Shown: one piece after another, positions 24,145-35,108 of the stretch
Layout: each line of letters opens with the position of its first letter
Position numbering within the stretch: position 1 is the first letter of the stretch
Assembly (NCBI GenBank): GCA_963853835.1
Contig: OY970825.1
Span: forward strand, 31,744,835 to 31,808,834
Source of the DNA: Calendula officinalis
Lineage: Eukaryota; Streptophyta; Magnoliopsida; Asterales; Asteraceae
Direction: 5' to 3'
Length of the DNA stretch: 64,000 nt
The notes under the pieces: generated by a model
Databases searched by the model: none
The model's input: only the letters and a program-made list of their open reading frames with translations
What the model was told of the DNA's origin: nothing
Made by a program: the position numbers and the translations under genes

Positions 24145-25267
24145 TGAAGGGTTTCATTGTACTCGATTGACCCATCGGACCGACCTCCTAGTATGCTTGG
24201 TTCAAATCTTGCTGACCAAGAACATGAACTTGTTCTTGACCGGTTAAAACCAACTACCTGATTTAATCCCTAAAGCGGAAGTGGGATTAAACCTAATCCT
24301 TAAACCCTAAAGGATTGGGATGTTGGAAATCTAACTTGATTAACAAGAAAGAAACCTTGTACGAAAAACTCGAACACACACACATACTTGTGTGTGTTCT
24401 TCGACTACTACCAAGAACCCTAGGCTTCTTGGTTCGACATCGAACAAGAGGGAGAAGAGGAAGAGTTTTCCATGAAACATACCTTAGTTAGTGCTTAAGA
24501 TAGATCCACTGATGATGAACACGACGAGCGATCCTCTAGATGATCACTTGCAACGATCTTGGATCTTCAAGACTTGAAGAACACTAAGAACGAACGAAGA
24601 ACACAAAGTGTTGTGTTCTTGGGGTTGTGTTCGGCCGAAACCAAGGAGAGGAGGGAGGCTAGGGTTTCGTGATTAGTGATCAAGGGAATAAGGGAACCCA
24701 TGCCTTCCATTTATAATAGAAGGACTTACACTTAGGACCCTTCTAGTTTAATTAAGATTAATCTCTTAATTAAACTTATCTCTTATACTTTAAACCCTTA
24801 TAGTTTTACTAGTTTATATTTGTTGCACTTAATTATTAAATGTCTAGTATTAATACACTAATAATTCGGTACCCATATACACGAATTATACATACTTGTA
24901 TTTATACTTTTAATAGTTAATTATATAATAACCTTTATATAATTTACACAACAATATTATCCAATTACTATATGATTTAATAGCTTTAAATCATATTATG
25001 GATTATCTATAATTAACACATTGTATATTTACTCAACTAGTAAATGTACAACTACTTGTATTAATTGGTTAGTTAAACTAATCTAGTAATAAGTTAAACT
25101 TAACTTAATACTTAATTGATTCATAATGACTATTATGAATCATTCCTATTCGTAGTATCATTGCATAACTTGCTCATATTACATGCACTCAGCGGTGTGA
25201 CCCTTAAGTATTTCGTAGGCATGGATGTATCATCATAGGTTGACTAACTGTGCACATAATTCCTTCA
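24145..25267 (-). repeat. 5' LTR of Copia A
   Basis: It is 1123 bp bounded by TGAAGG...CCTTCA and similar throughout to the 3' LTR at 6998-8128, with scattered substitutions and short indels. It is followed by the target duplication ATCTT. Confidence 0.9.
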
Positions 25268-26487
25268 ATCTTCTACCTTAGTTTCAAGCTTCTCATGGGC
25301 ATCAATGGTGGTTTTGGGACCAACCATATAATCTTTGGGGAAGATGGTCTATCATGAGTGTAAAACACTAATGGTGAGCTTGTAATCAATGTGTACAAGC
25401 TAGATTTGGGTTTATGGATAAGAATCTTGAACTAGGGTTTGAGATTTCCAACAAGTGGTATGAACTTGGTGGTTGGGAATGTTAAATTAGATAGATTAGT
25501 GATTAGTTATGAATAATAACTAGTTATTGTGTTGATGATGGTATTAGGTCAAGAAGACCTTAAGATTTGAAGTACTTCTTTGATTAAGAAGTAAGGATTT
25601 GTGTTGATTAACACAAGTGTTGGATATCATTGCTAATGTGAGTACATGTGATCTTTTCTGAGTACACAGTAAAATAGTTTTCATAGTTTAAATGATTAAA
25701 CAAGTTTTTAGTAGCCTTTATTGAATAAATGTTTTAAGAAAGAAATAAAGATTGATTAGATAGTAGATGATATGAATTGTTATTGACTTGCTTGGTTACC
25801 ACTAGTATGTTGAATCTTATGATTTGGAGCATTATCTCAAGTTGTTGAATTGTTATGTGGTAGCTAAATAATTGGATCCTAGATAACCCACACAAGTTAG
25901 GGGAGTTAGTGACACCTACTTGGGGCGGTACCACCCTGCGCAAGGTAGTGTGTCGAGAAATAGATAACCCGGAAATCGGGGGAGTTTGAGATAACCCGGA
26001 AATCGGGGGAGAAACAGATAACCCGGAAACGGGGGAGTTTACCTAGTTAACCCATATCGGGGGAGTTGTTTCGGGGAGGCCCGTTACGTATGTGTTTGGC
26101 TTATGGCAAGCCTTAGAGCATGATTGACTATGTGCAATTTGATAATTACTTAATTATTATTTTATTGCAAATATTTTCTAACCGGGTCTAAAAGCCATGT
26201 TTCTCACGAGACTATCTTGTCTCACGTACTACGTTTATTTTTTGCTATGTACTCAGGTTCGGGAGCTAAGGATTAGGCGGCCCGTAGTGATAGCATTGGA
26301 TGATTAAGCTCGGTGTACTTATTTAATTCTCTAAACTAGTTTTGATATATATTTGTAACACCGGTTTTTGGTACTCCTTAATTATTCCAAATGTTTTACT
26401 TAAACTATGTTTTGGATATTATGGATTTTTAGTATTAAACTTGCTTACTTAAAAAGTTTAAATTGTTTTGAAAAATTGGTGTGTACA
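25268..26487 (+). mobile_element. gypsy-I 5' LTR, right half
   Basis: It continues the LTR broken at 6997. It has words in the same order as the G1 LTR: GTGAGTACATG, a GC-rich repeat block (about 25957-26060), CGGGTCTAAAAGCCATG, a GAGAC...GTCTC hairpin (26208-26223), GCTATGTACTCAGGTTCGGG, and an end at GTGTACA. The following ACTTGGT looks like the start of a primer site whose remainder is deleted. Confidence 0.85.
25957..26060 (+). repeat. GATAACCCGGAAATCGGGG repeats in gypsy-I LTR
   Basis: Three to four copies of a 25-30 bp unit with the words ATAACCCGGAAA and TCGGGGGAG. Each can form a short CCCG/CGGG hairpin. The position within the LTR matches the hairpin arrays of G1 and H, although the sequence is unrelated. 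Confidence 0.7.
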
Positions 26488-26678
26488 ACTTGGTTTACCA
26501 ACCCTAGACTTAGACTTTTCTTTTGGGACATTATGTTCTATAGGAAGTTAGGTTGACCTTTAAGAGTTAGGGTTGACCATAAAGGGAATTGTTTTGAATC
26601 GAGCTTTTCTTATGTTTTATTTTGACTATTTAGTGAACTTATTGGATTCTAATTGGGTTGGCATCTTATTATAGTAAG

Positions 26679-27503
26679 ATGGCTAGAACGAGAAGTGGTC
26701 GATTGTTGGATGGGGAACAAGCTTCGAAAGTGAATCAAGATGGGAATGGATTGGCCAATTCGGGTATCGGGAATAACATACTCCGGTAACAATGGAGGCA
26801 ATTCAATCCATGCTCACTAATATGAGAAATGTGATGCAACAAGATTTTAACCGGATCATTAATGATTGGTTGAACCTTAGTGAGGATGAAAGGGAGGAAG
26901 ATGAACGTCGTGATGGGGAGGAGAGGGAGGAAAGTGAAGATTCCTCACCTCCCACAAAGACTAAGTCAACAGACACAAGTGTCCCGACCGAGAAGTCCTC
27001 TAATGAGGAAAATGGTGAAGAAAGAAAGATTGAACGAGAATGATGTTCTTACAAAACATTCCTTGCTTGCCCACCCGACTTCTATCTTGGGAGTACGGAA
27101 CCGAAAGTGACGGTTCGTTGGATTTGAGAAACGGAACATGTGCTTGAGAGTAGCAAGTGCAAAGAAGAAGACATGGTGACTTATGCTTCACGATTGTTGA
27201 AAGACGATGCTCTTATATGGTGGGACACCGTGTATGAAACATTGGGAAAGAAAGCCGTTTACAAGATGTCGTGGGATGAGTTCACAAGGAGACTCAAAGA
27301 GAAGTTTTTTCCCGAAAGGGAGTTAGAGGAGTTGTTGGAAGAGTTCTTGCACTTCAAGAAAGGAAATTTTACCTTAAATGAGTATACCAAGAGGTTCACG
27401 GGATACCTCCCGTTTGTGTCAAGTACCTACCCAACCGAGCGTAGTCGTGTGGTTCGGTTTGCTAATGGGTTGCCATGGGAGTATGAGCTAGAGGTGAAGA
27501 GGG
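26679..27503 (+). pseudogene. gypsy-I Gag remnant
   Basis: An ATG at 26679 opens a 36-codon frame ending near 26789. The homologous frame then continues from 26792 to a stop at 27041-27043, and again from about 27122. The third piece has the gag core (ESSKCKEEDMVTYASRLLKD, MSWDEFTRRLKEKFFP, RFANGLPWEYE) matching G1 gag. Homology stops at about 27503, where Copia B sequence begins, so the C-terminal gag, knuckles and most of the protease are lost. Confidence 0.8.
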
Positions 27504-27842
27504 CTAACTGGAAAGAGCATGACCATGCCCAAACGAACTGATTTGTTCTTTGTCGTTTATCACAACAGTTTGAATCAAGAAGTCATGAAATGATTTCGAA
27601 TACAGGAGTTGATAAATTCTACCATGCTCGTATTGTGCTGCAAGGGATGAACCTAACAACGTTACCCAAGAAGTAAAGACATAGTGTTCTTTACTAGGAG
27701 ACGCTATTAAGAGTTTTTCACAAAACTATACCAGGGTTACATAAGCTGTTTTTATGGGGTTAGTTACCTGCATGCCTATCTAGAAGGCCATTGTAGCTCG
27801 TATCATTAAGACAAAGGTTACAAACTTGCACAAGTGGGAGTC

Positions 27843-28950
27843 TGAAGGATTTATGTGCACAGTTAGTCAACCTAAACACTTAAGGGTCACACCGATGAGT
27901 GCATGTAATACGAGCAAGTTATGCAATGATACTATGAAGAGGAATGATTCATAATAGTCATTATGAATCAGTTAAGTATTAAGTTAAGTTTAACTTATTA
28001 CTAGATTAGTTTAACTAACTAATTAATGCAAGTGTTTGTACATTTACTAGTTGAGTAAATATACAATGTGTTAATTATAAGATTATCCATAATATGATTT
28101 AAAGCTATTAAATCATATAGTAATTGGATAATATTGTTGTATAAATTATATAAAGGTTATTATATAATTAATTATTAAAAGTATAAATACAAGTATATAG
28201 TTCGTGTATATGGGTACCGAATTATTAGTGTATTAAAACTAGACATTTAGTAGTTAAGTGCAACAATAATAAACTAGTTAAAACTATAAGAGATGGAAGT
28301 GTAAAAAGGAAGTTTAATTAAGAAGTTAATCTTAATTAAACTAGAAGGGTTTTAAGTGTAAGATCTTCTATTATAAATAGAAGGCTTATGACTAAACCCT
28401 AGAAGTTGATCCTTGCCTCCTTAAGCACGAAATCCTTGTGCTCCTTTCTCTATTTCGGCCGAAGCCACAAACACAAGTTCGTGTTCTTCGTCTGTTCTTC
28501 GTGTTCTTCAAGACTTGAAGATCCAAGATCGTTGCAAGTGATCATCTAGAGGATCGTTCATCGTGTTCATCATCAGTGGATCAATCTTAAGCACTAACTA
28601 AGGTATGTTTCATGGAACACTCTTCCTCTTCTCCCTCTTGTTCGAAGTCGAACCAAGAACCCTAGGGTTCTTGGTAGTAGTCGACGAACACACACAAGTA
28701 TGTGTGTGTGTGTTCGAGTTTTTCGTACAAGGTTTCGTTTCTTGTTAATCAAGTTAGATTTCCACCATCCCAATCCTTTAGGGTTTAAGGATTAGGTTTA
28801 ATCTCACTTCCGCTTTAGGGATCAAATCAGCTAGTTGGTTTTAACCGGTCAAGAACAAGTTCATGTTCTTGATCATCAAGGTTCGAACCAAGCATACTAG
28901 GAGGTCGGTCCTATGTGTCGATCAATTGCTAGGTTCTATGAAACCCTTCA
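27843..28950 (+). repeat. Shared/5' LTR of Copia B
   Basis: It is 1108 bp, TGAAGG...CCTTCA. A TATAAATA box lies at 28372-28379. The primer site at 28952-28964 (TGGTATCCGAGCA) differs by one base from the usual Met-tRNA complement TGGTATCAGAGC. The polypurine tract AAGTGGGAG precedes it. Confidence 0.9.
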
Positions 28951-29082
28951 GTGGTATCCGAGCATTGGTTTAGATATCTAAACTAGATTAACAGTTTTTT
29001 GTTTGTTTATTTTGATTACAAGTTTTTTGTTCCATGTTTTTTCCTTCTTCTTCTTAAATTTCGAAAAGGGTAAGAACCCTAG

Positions 29083-29459
29083 GACCAAGAATATTAAACT
29101 AGCCTGGTTTAATTGGTCAAAAGGTTTCTAAGAACTCTAGAATTTTCAAACATTCTAAAGAACCCTAGGATCAAGTATGTTAAACAAGATTTGTTTAATT
29201 GATCAAAAGGCTTCTTTTCATAACCCTAGTATTTCGAAAATTAGGAAGAACCCTAGGATCAAGAATATCAAAGTTCTTGATCAAGAGGATTCTTTCCTTA
29301 TTATTTGATCTTCAGAATCTAGGATCAAGTATGTTAAACCAAATTTTGGTTTAATTGATCAAAAAAAGAAAAGGATCCTTTCCTTTTTCCTCAAAGATTT
29401 TGAAATCAAGGAGGTTGCTTGGACACCAAGTTTGTTAAACTAGCCTAGTTTAATTGGTG
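29083..29459 (+). repeat. Nested hairpin array in Copia B leader
   Basis: There are five units, four with an outer stem around an inner TTAAAC...GTTTAA stem. Outer stems are GACCAA/TTGGTC (29083-29118), GATCAA/TTGATC (29169-29204), GATCAAGAA/TTCTTGATC (29257-29282), GATCAA/TTGATC (29323-29360) and CACCAA/TTGGTG (29424-29459). Base changes between units are matched on both sides of the stem. The same units are present in A on the other strand. Confidence 0.75.
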
Positions 29460-29550
29460 GAAAGTTTCCTAGGCTTAAGGCATATTTTCGAAACCCTAGA
29501 TGTAATCTAGGATCAAACTAGTTTAGTTTAATTAAAAGAATTAATTAGGA

Positions 29551-29725
29551 TAATAATAATCTAAAACCTAGATAATTAAACAAGTTTATGTTTAATAGGT
29601 TTAATTATTATTTTGATAGATTTATTAAGACTAGTTCTTTAAACCTAGAAATTTAGACAAATTTTTATTGTCTATAAGGTTTAAATTAAAAAGTTTAAAT
29701 ACATTTATTAAGGATATAATCTATC
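29551..29725 (+). repeat. Two long hairpins in Copia B leader
   Basis: The first has AATAATAA/TTATTATT outside, then AAACCT/AGGTTT, then ATTAAACA/TGTTTAAT. The second has GATAGATT (29615-29622) with AATCTATC (29718-29725) outside, then TTTAAACCT/AGGTTTAAA, then TAGACAA/TTGTCTA. Helices are stacked in order, which suggests a structured leader RNA. Confidence 0.7.
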
Positions 29726-29931
29726 TTAGAATTTAAATAAAGTTTATTGTTTAGATAGGATTGATTAAAATTAATCCTTTTAATAAAATAATGTACTTGA
29801 TCAAGAAAGTCAAAACCCTAGTTTTGATGGATCAAGAACAAGATTAGGGTTTAACTAATTCATTCAGGGAATTAATAAGATTAAAAGAAGTGTTAATTTT
29901 TAAGTTCTAAAATTAACAAGGTGTATTTATG

Positions 29932-29937
<6 letters not shown>

Positions 29938-30006
<69 letters not shown>
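29938..30006. repeat. (AT)n microsatellite
   Basis: A dinucleotide run of about 69 bases in the B leader. Confidence 0.95.
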
Positions 30007-30010
<4 letters not shown>

Positions 30011-30150
30011 TTTCGTAATTTTAAATATTTAAAGAAAAATGAATTTTAAAAGATATAATAAGTTGATACGTATTTTAATTAGATTAAGTTAAAATACATA
30101 CCTAAAAATTAGGTGTAATATTCTTATTAGAATGTTACAAGTTTATTATG

Positions 30151-30274
<124 letters not shown>

Positions 30275-31683
30275 GAATATAATAAATACAAGATAAAATG
30301 GAACAATTAATGAGATAATGTTATTTTGATCTTAAAGGATAATATTATAACTAGTTATTGTATAAAGTTATTATATAATTAAAACTAGAAAGTACAAAGT
30401 TATGATTTCATTATAACTAGAAATTGTACAAGTTGAAATTATATGATTAACTAGAAATGTACAAAGTTATATATTAAGGTGTATAAAGTTATAAGTTATT
30501 ATAACTAGATAATTATACAAGTATAATATAAGTATTTTACAAGTCATGTAATATACTAGATTAATGATCAAGTGATAAATAACAAGAAAACTTTATAACC
30601 TATATTTAACTAGTTCAAGTTAAATGTAAGAAAGGTTTAAACAAACTAAATATTATTATATATAGTCTTTATATAATAAGTTTATTAGTTTCACCAAGTA
30701 TAAACCGGTGATTGTGTTTGCTCAAGTTCCATCATGGTTGTTGGAGCTAGTGGGAGCTACACAAGAAAATCACAAAGTTTATAAGTGTGTCATTAAGACA
30801 TAAGTTTTGGTCGAATCTAATAAGTCAAAACAAATCTTTAATTTCATTATTAGACATATGAAAAACAAGGTGTGTTAAACTAGGTTAACGTAAGTTTATA
30901 AGTTTTTCAAGTAATATAAAACAAGTAAGTTTTATTATAAATAAGGTTTTTCACAAAACCTAGTAAAACGTTTTGTACACCTCGTTTTAGGTATACATAT
31001 AAGTCGCGCAAATTCTTGAAACTATAAGTTTTTAAAGAATAGTTCTTAAGTTTTAAAAAGGTGTCTTGTAGAATCCTTCAATTCACAAGTCACACATTTT
31101 AAACAAGGATTAAGATTGGAATAAAGGTTTAAGTTTAGTTTAAGACTTAAACGAACCCAAGAAAATCTTAGATCTAAGTACTATCCACCTAATGGAACAC
31201 CTCACTTGTTAAACGATAATCATATTGTAAGGATAAAGAACCTTAGATATGGATTCAAATCATTGCGAGTGTTAGGGTGCGTAAGGTTCTGCGATAATTG
31301 GGAGTCCCGGCGCAGAGCATCGCGCTGTCTTAGATGGTCTGATCTACTTTCGTGATAATCGGGAGTCCCGGCCCAAAAAGTACTTGAGTAGAATAAACAT
31401 ACTAGACTTTATTACTAACTTAGAAATGTATAATTAGATTGTACAAAGTTGTAATAAATTATAAGTCTAAATATTCTACGACCCCTAGGAATCGTGTCAA
31501 GTCTTGATACGATCGGTAAGGATGTTACCTACCAGAAACAGCATGTCTCGTCGGGAAGTGCCCAAACCTTGCGGCGAGAATGTGATATATGGATCCTAGG
31601 CCTAAAATATTAATTATGGGTTTATAATATATTTTAGAGAATGTTTATTGATGATTACTAATTAAACTGGGTTTGATTTGTAG

Positions 31684-32694
31684 ATGGCAGCAACAAACAC
31701 AATCGCGACAACAAGTACCAACAATCTCTCACTTCGCTCAATCCTCGAAAAAGACAAGTTGACTGGGTCAAACTTTCTCAACTGGGAGCGCAATCTTCGT
31801 ATTGTGCTCAGGCATGAGAGAAAGTGGTATGTCTTGGAAAGAGCAGTACCGAATGTCCCTGCTGTTAATGCTAGAGCTGAAACGAGGCAAGATTATGATA
31901 AGCATGTCAGTGATGCACTCGATGTGAGCTGTCTAATGCTCGCCACTATGATTCCTGAGTTACAAGCGGGACTTATGGATGTGCTTGCATTTGAGATGAT
32001 CCGGCAACTTAGGGATTCATTTCAAGAGCAAGCTCGCACAGAGAGGTTTGACATCAATCGAGCCTTCAACTCTTGCAAGATGGTCAAAGGAACACTGGTG
32101 AGTGCCCACGTCATGAAAATGAAAGGACACATGGATCACCTCGCTAGACTTGGTCAGCCCATACCGTTGCAAATGGCAACAGATACTATACTGAACTCGT
32201 TATCTGATGACTACAAGTCTTTTGTGGTCAACTACAACATGCATAATATGGAGAAATCTATTGCTGAGCTACATTCTATGCTCAAGACAGCCGAGTTGAG
32301 TTTGGGGACCAAATCTAAGGACGTTCTTATGATCGGTAATGGCGGTGGCGGTAGGAAGAAGAGAAAAGGGCATGGTGGTAAAGGAAAGGGTAAAACCTAT
32401 CCTAACCAAGGAGTGCCAAATGGTAAAGGTGTCAAACAAAAGGTCAAGAAGGTGAAGCCTAACACTGCGAGGACCGAGAATCGGTGCTTCAAGTGTGGTG
32501 AGGCTGGGCATTGGAAAAGGAATTGTCCAAAGGGTGCGAGTGGTGGTGGAGGAAACGAAAGTCTCTCAGGTAACACAACCACACTTCTTATTTACTTTAA
32601 GATACTTGTAAAGTACATTACGAGTAATCTAACTTTTGCAATCGTTTATTGCAGGAGGAGATGGAAAGTGATGATGACCGGCATGAGATGGTGA
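31684..32694 (+). CDS. Copia B Gag, intact
   Basis: This is a 336-residue structural protein of the virus-like particle. It starts at the ATG 31684 directly after the leader. The UBN2-like gag domain covers about residues 15-210 (GSNFLNWERNLRIVLRHERK, DTILNSLSDDYKSFVVNYN). A basic Gly/Lys linker (GGGRKKRKGHGGKGKGK) and one CCHC knuckle CFKCGEAGHWKRNC follow. After the knuckle a GT (32570) and an AG (32653-32654) bracket 85 bases; splicing them would give a shorter C-terminus. It is the only undamaged gag of the A/B/C family here. No pol follows, so packaging of its own RNA would need enzymes supplied in trans. Confidence 0.88.
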   Translation: MAATNTIATTSTNNLSLRSILEKDKLTGSNFLNWERNLRIVLRHERKWYVLERAVPNVPAVNARAETRQDYDKHVSDALDVSCLMLATMIPELQAGLMDVLAFEMIRQLRDSFQEQARTERFDINRAFNSCKMVKGTLVSAHVMKMKGHMDHLARLGQPIPLQMATDTILNSLSDDYKSFVVNYNMHNMEKSIAELHSMLKTAELSLGTKSKDVLMIGNGGGGRKKRKGHGGKGKGKTYPNQGVPNGKGVKQKVKKVKPNTARTENRCFKCGEAGHWKRNCPKGASGGGGNESLSGNTTTLLIYFKILVKYITSNLTFAIVYCRRRWKVMMTGMRW

Positions 32695-35108
32695 TGATCC
32701 CACGAGCACCAAGTTTTTTATAATTCAGTATTTTGTGGATTCAGTAAAACAATCTTATTTCATTGTTTGGATAATTTTTATTTTATGTTAAAATAAGTTT
32801 TTTTGGTTTTAATAAATTAGAATTCATGGTTGAATTATATTGTGTGCATGTGTGATAATTACACTAGTCAAGGTTTATGACTAGATTGTAAGTCAAGTTT
32901 TGATTTACTTATATTTCATGTTTTATATTTGTTTGATTGTTGTATGAATGAATAATGTCTTGATAGCTCAAGGTACTTAGATACTAGTAATTAGAAAGTT
33001 TTTCTAATGAAAGTATTTAAGAGTTTATGGAAGCATAAAGTTCAAAAGTTATTGAACTTAGTTAAAACATCCTAAGTAATAGTCATTACTTATGATAGAA
33101 AGTTTTAAAGTATTAGTATTAATATAGTATGATTATATTGGATATAATCAAGATAAACTTTAAGAGTATTATTGCAAGTCTTCCATACTTGTAATAAAGT
33201 ATTTAATGAAGTCATAATTCCCTAATAGGAATAGTTGGATATTCGTATAATCCAAGTAAAATGACTTAGACATTAAATGAACTCTTAAAAGGGACAAACT
33301 ATATTAAAGTATTTAAGAATTAAAAGATATAATTGCAAGTCTTTTATACTTGTAATAAATACATTATTTAATCAAGTTATAATTCCCTTATAGGAATAAT
33401 GGATATTTGAGAAATCCAAGAAAAGACTTTGGAATTAAATAAAGTTCTTAAAAGAATGCTAATATGTTTAAGAATTGAAAGTATCATTTCAAGTGTTTTA
33501 TACTTGTTAGATATAGTAATCAATAATGATCATGATTCCCTAAACACGAATATTGGATATTCGCAAATCCAAAGGATGATCTTAATTATTGATAGAATTC
33601 TTGAAAGATTAAACTACAAGTTATTGACTAGGTCAAAGTAGTTTAAGAAATGCTTAAATTCCATAAAAGAAAGTGGGAGCTGAGACTAACATAATTCATT
33701 AAAGGCATTAATGGATTTAGTAAGTTAGTAAGACATTAACAACAAGGTTTTACCAAGTCATTAGCCAAAGAGTTAAGAGAAATGATAAATGATCATTGAT
33801 TAGATTATTGCATACCTAATAGCATGATCACAAGTCTTGTGATTAATTATTGCATATCTAATAGGTTGTTAACACTTCAGTGGATAACATAATCATTTAA
33901 GGAAATTTCTTTAACTAGTAAGAATATCTACAAATCAAGTAACTAAAAGAGGCTTTAGTTACAAGGAGAATTTTATGAATTCAAGAAACTAAGGAGTTAA
34001 TTTACAATCCTCCTATGTTTGCGGAATTGCATAAAAGGCAAGACTAGAATATGTTCTAGATTGTTGCAAGAACAAAATCTAGCAAAGACAAAAGTAATAG
34101 TATTCCTAAATACTCATCTTGTGTCTTTAGTTTAATAGAAATTATTGGTTTAGTGATAAAGTTATAATTAAGGTTGTAAGAATCATTAAGTAATCAACAC
34201 GAACAAAAGGAATAAGTAATGATCCAGTAATAATTCAGTATCTATGTCCAGTGAGGAATAATACATGAGTTAGTATCATTGTTATTCAGACTTTGTATGT
34301 TTTACAATATCCATGAATAAAAGCCCTTTATTCAAAAAGATATAAATCCGTGACTACTCGTCTAGGTGGGAACCTTGATGGGACGTTAACGTCATCGCGG
34401 TATTTGGTGGTAGATTCGAAGTTCTTCGAAGATAGCTACACAATTTTGTGTAAACCAAATATCGGTGATATTCTGTTGGAGCTCAACGAATATTGGATTG
34501 ACCACCGTGACAATATTTCGTGGTTGAAAAGTTCAAAAGTATTGTTCACTAGGATTGTCCTTAAGCCTGAGGTATTTGGTTTAGGATACAATGACTAATG
34601 TACTTTGGTTCGTCTTAGACAATTCTGAAATATGTTTGTCATACGAGGCGATAGTGGGTACAAAGGAAGTTGTATTTTAAATCAAAATATAACAAGATGG
34701 TAATTGCACCTCCTTTTTAGGAGAGATATCTATGGGTCCTTTGACATGATGAGATAACTGGAAAGAGCATGGCCATGCCCAAACGAACTGATTTGTTTTT
34801 TGTCGTTTATCACAACAGTTTGAATCAAGAAGTCATGAAATGATTTCGAATACAGGAGTTGATAAATTCTATCATGCTCGTATTCGTTATCACAAATATC
34901 GTGCTGCAAGGGATGAACCTAACAACGTTACCCAAGAATTAAAGACAGAGTGTTCTTTACTAGGAGACGCTATTAAGAGTTTTTCACAAAACTATACCAG
35001 GGTTACATAAGCTGTTTTTATGGGGTTGTTTACCTACATGCCTATCTAGAAGGCCACTGTAGCTCGTATCATTAGGACAAAGGTTAAAAACTTGCACAAG
35101 TGGGAGTC
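32695..35108 (+). other. Copia B 3' non-coding zone, hairpin-dense
   Basis: No pol is present. Perfect short-loop inverted repeats follow each other: ATTAGAAA/TTTCTAAT (32990-33008), AAGTTCAA/TTGAACTT (33038-33059), GATTATAT/ATATAATC (33131-33149), TAAACTAC/GTAGTTTA around TTGAC/GTCAA (33610-33645), ATCACAAG/CTTGTGAT (33827-33843) and GTAACTAAA/TTTAGTTAC (33939-33962). A unit of three hairpins repeats about every 155-165 bases near 33170, 33333 and 33487. An 82-codon frame at 34350-34598 is not kept in A or C and is probably not a gene. The polypurine tract ends at 35108. Confidence 0.65.

Larger units (their letters stand above)
6998..25267 (-). mobile_element. Copia-type element A, gag-only, with two nested insertions
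   Basis: A is a complete LTR element on the minus strand. Its LTRs are 24145-25267 (5') and 6998-8128 (3'), it has a Met-tRNA-like primer site next to the 5' LTR, and the target duplication ATCTT lies at 6993-6997 and 25268-25272. The only coding trace is gag at 10554-11564. No protease, integrase, RT or RNase H was found, so it is a terminal-repeat-with-gag type non-autonomous element. It carries insertion K (13794-15927) and Gypsy G1 (16100-23925). Without them it is about 8.3 kb, close to its sister B. Confidence 0.9.

Noticed and set aside
34350..34598. 82-codon frame in the B 3' zone
   Set aside because: Single-base differences break it in A and C, so it is unlikely to be a conserved gene.
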